Below, one piece after another: positions 59,016-64,000 of a stretch of 64,000 bases of DNA. This stretch comes from Caproicibacter fermentans (GTDB lineage Bacteria > Bacillota > Clostridia > Oscillospirales > Acutalibacteraceae). A program made the translations under genes and the position numbers. The notes beneath the pieces are model-generated. The model was given only the letters and a program-made list of their open reading frames with translations. It did no database searches and was not told the origin of the DNA. The stretch lies in contig NZ_VWXL01000014.1 of the NCBI RefSeq assembly GCF_009746625.1, positions 186,001 through 250,000 on the forward strand, read 5' to 3'. Each line of letters opens with the position of its first letter. The first letter of the stretch is position 1.

Positions 59016-60152
59016 ATGGTTTATGACCGCATCATTATCGGAGGGGGAATCTACGGACTCTACGCGGCCCTGCAATGCGGAAGCAGGGGCGAACGGGTGG
59101 TTGTGCTGGAATATGAGGATGCGGCATTTCAAAGAGCCACTTTCATCAATCAGGCGCGGGTGCATATGGGGTATCATTATCCGCGTTCGTTTTCCACAGC
59201 CGCCAAATCGGCAGCCTATTTTGAGCGGTTCTGCCGCGACTATTCGTTTTGTCTGTTGAAAACCTTTGACCAAATTTATGCGATATCCGCCTCGTTTTCG
59301 TGGACAAGCGCCGAGCAGTTTCAAAAATTCTGTCACAGTGCCGGTATTCGTTGCGAGCGGGTGGAACCTGAAAAATTTTTTAAACCAAACCTTTGTGAGG
59401 GAGCCTTTCTGACAAAAGAGTATACGTTTGATGCCGCGATGCTGAGAGATTATTTTCTTCATGAAATCGGGCAAACAGATAGTGTGAGCGTGATTTATCA
59501 CGCCCGGATTCAGGAACTCAGAAAGGAAAACGACTGTTACCGGATGACTCTTGCCGATGGAAGCAACCTGGAAAGCGCGTTTGTGCTGAATACGACCTAT
59601 GCTTCGGTCAATCAAATTCTGGCAAAGCTGAATTATGAGCCGTTTAAGGCAAAATATGAATTGTGCGAAATCATTTTGTGCAGAGCGGATGAAAAACTGA
59701 AAAACGTGGGAATAACGGTTATGGACGGCCCGTTCTTTTCCATTATGCCGTTTGGCAGAACCGGGTATCATTCTCTGACGTCGGTCACGTTTACCCCACA
59801 TATGACAAATTATGATTCCGTGCCGACGTTTCCCTGTCAGCAGGCCAGCCGCGGCACATGTTCCCCACAGCAGCTTGGAAACTGCAATACCTGCCCGGCC
59901 AGTCCGCCAAGCGCCTGGAGCTATATGTCGGGCCTTGCACATAAATATCTGCGAAGCGAATACGGCTTTCAGTACCGGAAAAGCCTTTACTCCATGAAGC
60001 CGGTGTTAATGGATTCCGAAATTGACGATTCACGACCCACTGTAATCCGCACTTTTTCCGTCAATCCCACTTTTATCAGCGTTCTTTCCGGTAAAGTCAA
60101 TACAATATACGATTTGGACGAGGTGTTATTTCATGGCGGCGAGGGAGAATAA
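59016..60152 (+). CDS. FAD-dependent oxidoreductase (DAO-like) with Cys-rich insert
   Basis: Flavoprotein of 378 aa. The N-terminal FAD loop is IIIGGGIYGLYAALQ, with the Glu of strand 2 in VVVLEYED, and HMGYHYPRS near 49. A cysteine-rich segment at about 270-300 has four Cys (FPCQQASRGTCSPQQ and NCNTCPA), unusual for this fold and a possible metal site. Ribosome site GGGAGGGAG. Placed between the isomerase and a glycosyltransferase, it may oxidise a sugar or amino-sugar intermediate. Exact reaction unknown. Confidence 0.75.
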   Translation: MVYDRIIIGGGIYGLYAALQCGSRGERVVVLEYEDAAFQRATFINQARVHMGYHYPRSFSTAAKSAAYFERFCRDYSFCLLKTFDQIYAISASFSWTSAEQFQKFCHSAGIRCERVEPEKFFKPNLCEGAFLTKEYTFDAAMLRDYFLHEIGQTDSVSVIYHARIQELRKENDCYRMTLADGSNLESAFVLNTTYASVNQILAKLNYEPFKAKYELCEIILCRADEKLKNVGITVMDGPFFSIMPFGRTGYHSLTSVTFTPHMTNYDSVPTFPCQQASRGTCSPQQLGNCNTCPASPPSAWSYMSGLAHKYLRSEYGFQYRKSLYSMKPVLMDSEIDDSRPTVIRTFSVNPTFISVLSGKVNTIYDLDEVLFHGGEGE

Positions 60153-61071
60153 TTTTGTATCTGTGGTCATCTATATCTATAATGACGCGGACATCATACA
60201 GGGCGAGCTTGAAGGAATCCATGAACTGCTGAGCGAAAAGTTCGTGAAATATGAATTGATCTGCGTGAACGACGATTCGACGGATGAAAGCCTGAAACAG
60301 ATCAGAGATTTCGCGGCAAAAGTAAATGATTGCCCGGTCAGTTTGATCAATATGGGATATTACCACGGAATGGAGGCCGCGATGAAAGCGGGAGTCGACC
60401 TTTCCATCGGAGATTTTGTCTTTGAATTCGACAGGATCCCGGTGGACTTTGACCTGTCCTTGATGACGGATATTTTTGAAAAGGCACTGTCCGGCTACGA
60501 TATTGTCAATGCGCGGCCCCGCAACATGCGAGGAAGAAAATCGATGCTTTTTTATCGGATTTTCAACCTGTTTTCCATCAGCGGCCAAAAACTGGGAACC
60601 GAATATTTTCGGCTTTTATCAAGAAGAACGATTAACCGCGTTGACGCCATAGGTCAGACCGTATTCTACCGGAAAGCTGTTTATTCCTCCTGCGGTTTGA
60701 AAATGGCAAATATTTTCTATGAAAATCGAATGCTCCCATCTCGTAAATCTAATTCCAAACAGCGAAAAAACAGGCGAAACATGGCGATGGATTCTCTGGT
60801 CCTTTTTACGGATCTCGCCTACAAAATTTCTTTTGTTTTCTGTATTTTAATGGCCCTGTTCATGTTGGGAACCGGGGCTTATACGGTCGCCGTTTATTTC
60901 GGGCAAAAACGTCCCGTCGAGGGGTGGGCGCCCCTGATGGGTATGATTTCCGCCGGGTTTTTCGGCGTATTCGGCATTCAGACTATCATTATCAAGTATC
61001 TGGAGCTGATCCTTTCCCTTGTGTTTAAAAAGCAGAAATACCTGATTTCATCGATTGAGAAACTGAAATGA
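60133..61071 (+). CDS. Family 2 glycosyltransferase with C-terminal membrane segments (GtrB/DPM-like)
   Basis: Protein of 312 aa: a GT2 domain (about 1-200) with VSVVIYIYNDADII and CVNDDSTDES near 45, and two C-terminal helices (about 233-260 and 270-300), the layout of polyprenyl-phosphate sugar transferases. The usual DxD region is altered to FEFDRIPVDFD, so activity is uncertain. It overlaps the flavoprotein gene by 20 bases. It may load a sugar on undecaprenyl phosphate for the GT-C-like protein that opens the operon. Confidence 0.78.
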   Translation: MAARENNFVSVVIYIYNDADIIQGELEGIHELLSEKFVKYELICVNDDSTDESLKQIRDFAAKVNDCPVSLINMGYYHGMEAAMKAGVDLSIGDFVFEFDRIPVDFDLSLMTDIFEKALSGYDIVNARPRNMRGRKSMLFYRIFNLFSISGQKLGTEYFRLLSRRTINRVDAIGQTVFYRKAVYSSCGLKMANIFYENRMLPSRKSNSKQRKNRRNMAMDSLVLFTDLAYKISFVFCILMALFMLGTGAYTVAVYFGQKRPVEGWAPLMGMISAGFFGVFGIQTIIIKYLELILSLVFKKQKYLISSIEKLK

Positions 61072-61081
61072 GGGAACTGCG

Positions 61082-61804
61082 ATGAGGACAATCCAGATTG
61101 TGTTTCCCGTGCTGAACGAAGAACGGCGGTTGAAAAAGGGAATTATGAAGACGGTCGAATACATGGAACAGAATTTTGCGGGAAGGTACCGGTTGATGAT
61201 TGTCGACAACGGTTCCGAGGATGGCACCGCGGAAATCGCCGGGGAACTGACGCAAATTTACGACCGTGTTTCTTATCTGAGACTGGCGGAAAAGGGTGTC
61301 GGTCTGGCCCTCAGGGCGGGCGTTCGGGAGAATACCTGCGACGTTGTAGGGTACATGGATATCGACCTTTCCACAAGCCTTGACCACCTGAAAGAGGTGG
61401 ACCGCGCGTTTCACGATCCGGCGGTTCAGATAGTCAACGGCTCGCGTCTGAGCCGGGACTCCGTCGTGACGGGGCGCAAACCACTGAGAAACCTGACTTC
61501 TCATGGATTCCGGCTGATGATGAAGCTGCTTTTCGGCATGAAGATAGACGATGCCCTCTGCGGTTTTAAATTCTTTCGAAGAGAAACGATTGAGAGCCTG
61601 ATGCCGCACTGCAGCGATACCCCGGGGTGGTTCTACTGCGCCGAGCTTTTGCTGCGTGCGGAACGCGCGGGAATCGTCATCCGCGAGATTCCCGTGACTT
61701 GGCAGGATGATTACGATACGACGGTCCATGTGGGCAGGCTCGTTCGCACGTACCTTGCTCAGATGGCCCGCCTGTATGCGGAGTTTCATTTTTACCGCCG
61801 ATGA
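61082..61804 (+). CDS. Family 2 glycosyltransferase (dolichyl-phosphate mannosyltransferase-like)
   Basis: Soluble GT2 protein of 240 aa. IQIVFPVLNEERRLKKGI at the start, VDNGSEDGT near 41 and the metal motif MDIDLSTSLDHL near 96. The later CGFKFFRRETIESL and WFYCAELLLRAERAG segments are typical of DPM1-like enzymes, which make polyprenyl-phosphate-mannose from GDP-mannose; this fits the ManC-like protein in the same operon. Last gene of the exopolysaccharide operon; a small CCGCCG/CGGCGG hairpin spans its stop. Confidence 0.87.
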   Translation: MRTIQIVFPVLNEERRLKKGIMKTVEYMEQNFAGRYRLMIVDNGSEDGTAEIAGELTQIYDRVSYLRLAEKGVGLALRAGVRENTCDVVGYMDIDLSTSLDHLKEVDRAFHDPAVQIVNGSRLSRDSVVTGRKPLRNLTSHGFRLMMKLLFGMKIDDALCGFKFFRRETIESLMPHCSDTPGWFYCAELLLRAERAGIVIREIPVTWQDDYDTTVHVGRLVRTYLAQMARLYAEFHFYRR

Positions 61805-61825
61805 TCACGGCGGCGGCCGGATTTT

Positions 61826-61853
61826 TTGACAAACGGCGAATACCTGATATAAT
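61826..61853 (+). promoter_or_regulatory. Promoter of the DUF134 gene
   Basis: -35 TTGACA (61826-61831), spacer of 16, -10 TATAAT (61848-61853). Both boxes are perfect. Confidence 0.8.
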
Positions 61854-61895
61854 GATACATAATATGATTTTGCTGTCCGGTTTGGAGGTGAGACG

Positions 61896-62270
61896 ATGCC
61901 GAGACCCAGAAAGTGCAGACGAGTCTGCTGTATGCCGCCGGTCAGCGAGTTTCGTCCGGATGGAACAGAAACCCAAGCGGGGGAACCGCTTCTGATGACG
62001 GTGGAGGAATACGAAATTATCCGCCTGATCGACTGGGAGGGCCTCAGCCAGGAACAGGCTGCCGGAGAAATGGGAGTCGCGCGTTCCACGGTGCAGAGAA
62101 TTTACGGGGAAGCCCGCAAAAAGCTGGCGGACTGCCTGGTAAACGGAAGGCCGCTGAAAATCGGCGGAGGAAGCTACCGCCTGTGTTCCGGCGGCGAGCT
62201 TTGCGCCCGGCGCAGGCATTGCTGCCCGTCTCTTCCGGAGCATTCGCCGGATGCGCAACACAAAACATAA
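61896..62270 (+). CDS. DUF134/UPF0251 putative DNA-binding protein
   Basis: Protein of 124 aa. The N-terminus MPRPRKCRRVCCMPP is the signature start of the UPF0251 family; a sigma-region-4-like helix-turn-helix follows (LSQEQAAGEMGVARSTVQRI near 51). The C-terminus has a Cys/His cluster (CSGGELCARRRHCCPS) that may bind metal. Start ATG with GGAGGTGAGACG upstream. The family is linked with anaerobic metal or redox regulation, but no target is proven. Confidence 0.88.
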   Translation: MPRPRKCRRVCCMPPVSEFRPDGTETQAGEPLLMTVEEYEIIRLIDWEGLSQEQAAGEMGVARSTVQRIYGEARKKLADCLVNGRPLKIGGGSYRLCSGGELCARRRHCCPSLPEHSPDAQHKT

Positions 62271-62275
62271 CTTTG

Positions 62276-62307
62276 AAAGGCCTCCGATGCCAACCGGGGG
62301 CCTTTTT
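62276..62307. terminator. Bidirectional terminator
   Basis: Stem AAAGGCCtCCG / CGGgGGCCTTT with a loop of about ten bases, then TTCC. Lies between the DUF134 gene and the convergent ABC exporter. Confidence 0.75.
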
Positions 62308-62319
62308 CCGTACCATGAT

Positions 62320-63066
62320 TTAAATTTGCTCGGTTTCTCCTATTTGCCGGAACCGCCAGGCCGCGAGCAAGAACGTCAGAATGCCAAATCCCAGAACCGC
62401 CGCCAGGGACAGGAGTCCGTCCAAATCGGTTTGCATCCGATAGGCCAGCCCGTAAAACGATTGCAGCGCATAGGTTGCAGGGAAGATGCGCCCCAGCCAT
62501 AAAAACGGTTCGGGAAGCATGGAGGAAGGAAACATGATCCCGCTGAACAGAATGGAGGGCATAAAAACCAGCATGGAAATTACGGTGGCCTGCGACTGTC
62601 CGCGTGAACAGGACCCGATCAGCATGCCGGCCCCGACGCTGGCAGCCAGGAAAACCGCGGCCGCGGCAAAGTACAGCGGCGGGGACTGAGGAACCTGTGA
62701 GTGAAACAGGACCGGAGAAAGAACATAAATAACGCATGAGACAAGAAACAGGTGCAAAAATGTGCTGACGGAGTGAACGGACAGCACTGCCGATGTCGGA
62801 ATTCCATTGACTCGGAAGGCACGCAGCGTCCCGGATTCTCTCAGGTGGACAAGCGGCGTCGGGGAACCCATCACTGCGCCCATTGTCGCGGCAAAGATGG
62901 TCATGGTGGCGGCGAGGGTTGTTTTCATCTGCGGATTGATGGAGGAAAACACCGCACCCATCACGGCAAAAAAGATCAGGGGCATCATATAAAAACTGAG
63001 AAGAAATCCTCTGTCACGCAGATCCATTTTAAACTGAATCATCAGGTAACGAAAAAAAGCGTTCAT
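62320..63066 (-). CDS. ABC-2 type exporter permease
   Basis: Membrane protein of 248 aa with six helices of the ABC-2 family: FLLSFYMMPLIFFAVMGAVF near the start, SPTPLVHLRESGTLRAFRVN near 68, and SMLVFMPSILFSGIMFP near 165. It lies five bases after the ATPase gene. Such two-gene exporters move drugs, lipids or peptides; the substrate is unknown. Confidence 0.88.
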   Translation of the reverse strand: MNAFFRYLMIQFKMDLRDRGFLLSFYMMPLIFFAVMGAVFSSINPQMKTTLAATMTIFAATMGAVMGSPTPLVHLRESGTLRAFRVNGIPTSAVLSVHSVSTFLHLFLVSCVIYVLSPVLFHSQVPQSPPLYFAAAAVFLAASVGAGMLIGSCSRGQSQATVISMLVFMPSILFSGIMFPSSMLPEPFLWLGRIFPATYALQSFYGLAYRMQTDLDGLLSLAAVLGFGILTFLLAAWRFRQIGETEQI

Positions 63067-63071
63067 ATCCG

Positions 63072-63977
63072 TCAGGCTCCTTTCACAAGCTCCAGAAATC
63101 GTTCTTCAAGGCTGGGGCGTTCCACACGAAGGTCATCCACGGAATCCTCCCGATCGGAGATTTGCCGGAACAGCTCGGTGATGGTGAGAACAAGGTCGCG
63201 GCATTTCCATTCCAGGTAACCGTCTTTTTCGCGGACAAACGCGGCGCCGCTCAGGTCGGAACCGGGCAGCAGGGAGCCCCTTGCCGTTCTCAGCCGGATC
63301 CTGGTTTCTTGATTACCGGCTGCCGTCACTTCTTCGGGCGTGCCGCAGACGGCAATTTTCCCGTTTAATAAAATCGCGATTCTGTCACACAGGTCTTCCG
63401 CTTCCGCCATATCGTGCGTGGCCAGCAGGACTGTAACACCCTGTGCCCGAATCTTTCTGATTTTATCATGGAGCAATGCCCGGCTTTGTACATCCAATCC
63501 GGCGGTCGGCTCATCCAGAACCACCACTTCCGGATTTTTTACCAGCGCAAGCGCTAGGTTCAGCCGGCGTTTCTGTCCGGTGGAAAGCTGCCGGTATTGC
63601 TTTTTCATCAGATCCTGCAGGCCGAACTCCTCAATCAGGCCCTCCGGCGCGGAACCGGACGACCAGGCTTCGGTCAGCTCCAGTGCTTCGCCGACCAGAA
63701 TGTACTCCGGCAGGGAAGAGGACTGAAGCTGCACGCCCAGTTTTTTTCGCAGAACCGAGGCTTCCCGGAACGGGTCGCAGCCGGCAATCCGGATGTGTCC
63801 CGCGTCCGCGCGGCGCATTCCCTCCAGACATTCCAGAGTGGTCGTCTTGCCGGCCCCGTTTGGTCCCAGAAGGCCGAATACTTCGCCCCGGCGGACTTCA
63901 AGGTCGGCGCCGTTTACCGCGGTGAACGCGCTGTACCTTTTCACAAGGTTTTGAATACTGACTATGGATTCACTCAT
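63072..63977 (-). CDS. ABC exporter ATP-binding protein
   Basis: Cytoplasmic ATPase of 301 aa. Walker A GLLGPNGAGKTTT near 35, signature LSTGQKRRLNLA near 136, Walker B VVVLDEPTAGLD near 152 and the switch His in LLATHDMAEAE. The C-terminal 80 residues are the accessory domain seen in drug and antibiotic exporters. Start: ATG 63977, nine bases from AGGAGG. Operon with the permease; the promoter lies beyond the right edge. Confidence 0.92.
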   Translation of the reverse strand: MSESIVSIQNLVKRYSAFTAVNGADLEVRRGEVFGLLGPNGAGKTTTLECLEGMRRADAGHIRIAGCDPFREASVLRKKLGVQLQSSSLPEYILVGEALELTEAWSSGSAPEGLIEEFGLQDLMKKQYRQLSTGQKRRLNLALALVKNPEVVVLDEPTAGLDVQSRALLHDKIRKIRAQGVTVLLATHDMAEAEDLCDRIAILLNGKIAVCGTPEEVTAAGNQETRIRLRTARGSLLPGSDLSGAAFVREKDGYLEWKCRDLVLTITELFRQISDREDSVDDLRVERPSLEERFLELVKGA

Positions 63978-64000
63978 GATGGTTTTCCTCCTGTTCAGGC

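Noticed and set aside
1-64000. CRISPR array, tRNA or rRNA genes, prophage
   Set aside because: No regularly spaced direct repeats, no cloverleaf or rRNA sequence and no phage structural genes were noticed on reading both strands; a tRNAscan and CRISPR search would confirm.

Overview
The window looks like chromosome of a strictly anaerobic Firmicute of class Clostridia. Support: AGGAGG-type ribosome binding sites before almost every gene, frequent TTG/GTG starts, TTGACA-N16-17-TATAAT promoters, glycyl-radical and hybrid-cluster enzymes, Feo ferrous iron uptake, and BmpA-type and YtfQ-type lipoprotein transporters. Moderate GC and the gene content suggest an Oscillospirales/Ruminococcaceae-like fermenter, but that is inference from style, not from a marker gene. 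No rRNA, tRNA, CRISPR array or prophage was seen.

Layout. 1-3.8 kb: a YtfR/YtfQ-type sugar ABC transporter (ATPase cut by the left edge) divergent from a LacI-family regulator. 4.1-10.8 kb: an oligosaccharide locus with an AraC regulator, a three-gene CUT1 ABC transporter and a divergent family 3 glycoside hydrolase. 11.1-12.7 kb: amt and a PII protein behind a promoter followed directly by a terminator. 12.8-15.2 kb: HAD phosphatase, GNAT acetyltransferase, PseG-like protein. 15.4-18.5 kb: feoA-feoA-feoB plus a FeoB-associated mini-protein, with two DtxR-like boxes. 18.6-20.4 kb: two mini-proteins, an HD phosphohydrolase and a cell-wall amidase. 20.5-24.6 kb: DUF438/hemerythrin protein, flavodiiron protein and Hcp, a nitrosative/oxidative stress set. 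24.9-27.4 kb: PAP2 phosphatase and an ECF sigma/anti-sigma/membrane protein operon. 27.4-29.1 kb: a candidate structured RNA and two unknown membrane proteins behind a consensus promoter.

29.1-45.0 kb is a nucleoside catabolism island. On the minus strand a CytR-like LacI regulator leads phosphopentomutase, purine nucleoside phosphorylase, a BmpA-type nucleoside ABC transporter, deoxyribose-phosphate aldolase, cytidine deaminase and pyrimidine nucleoside phosphorylase. Next to it lie a Crp/Fnr regulator, the glycyl-radical enzyme YjjI with its activase YjjW, and, divergently, pseudouridine kinase and glycosidase. An iron alcohol dehydrogenase, an M20 peptidase and a MATE exporter follow.

49.5-61.8 kb is an exopolysaccharide locus: a multi-spanning GT-C-like protein, a processive family 2 glycosyltransferase with six tandem MshEN-type (c-di-GMP binding) half motifs, a BcsB-like protein, a GDP-mannose-type nucleotidyltransferase, an SDR, a TIM-barrel isomerase, a flavoprotein and two more glycosyltransferases. 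It is the strongest candidate for a little-described system here: a c-di-GMP-gated polysaccharide synthase built like cellulose synthase but with a different sensor. The window ends with a DUF134 regulator and a two-gene ABC exporter.
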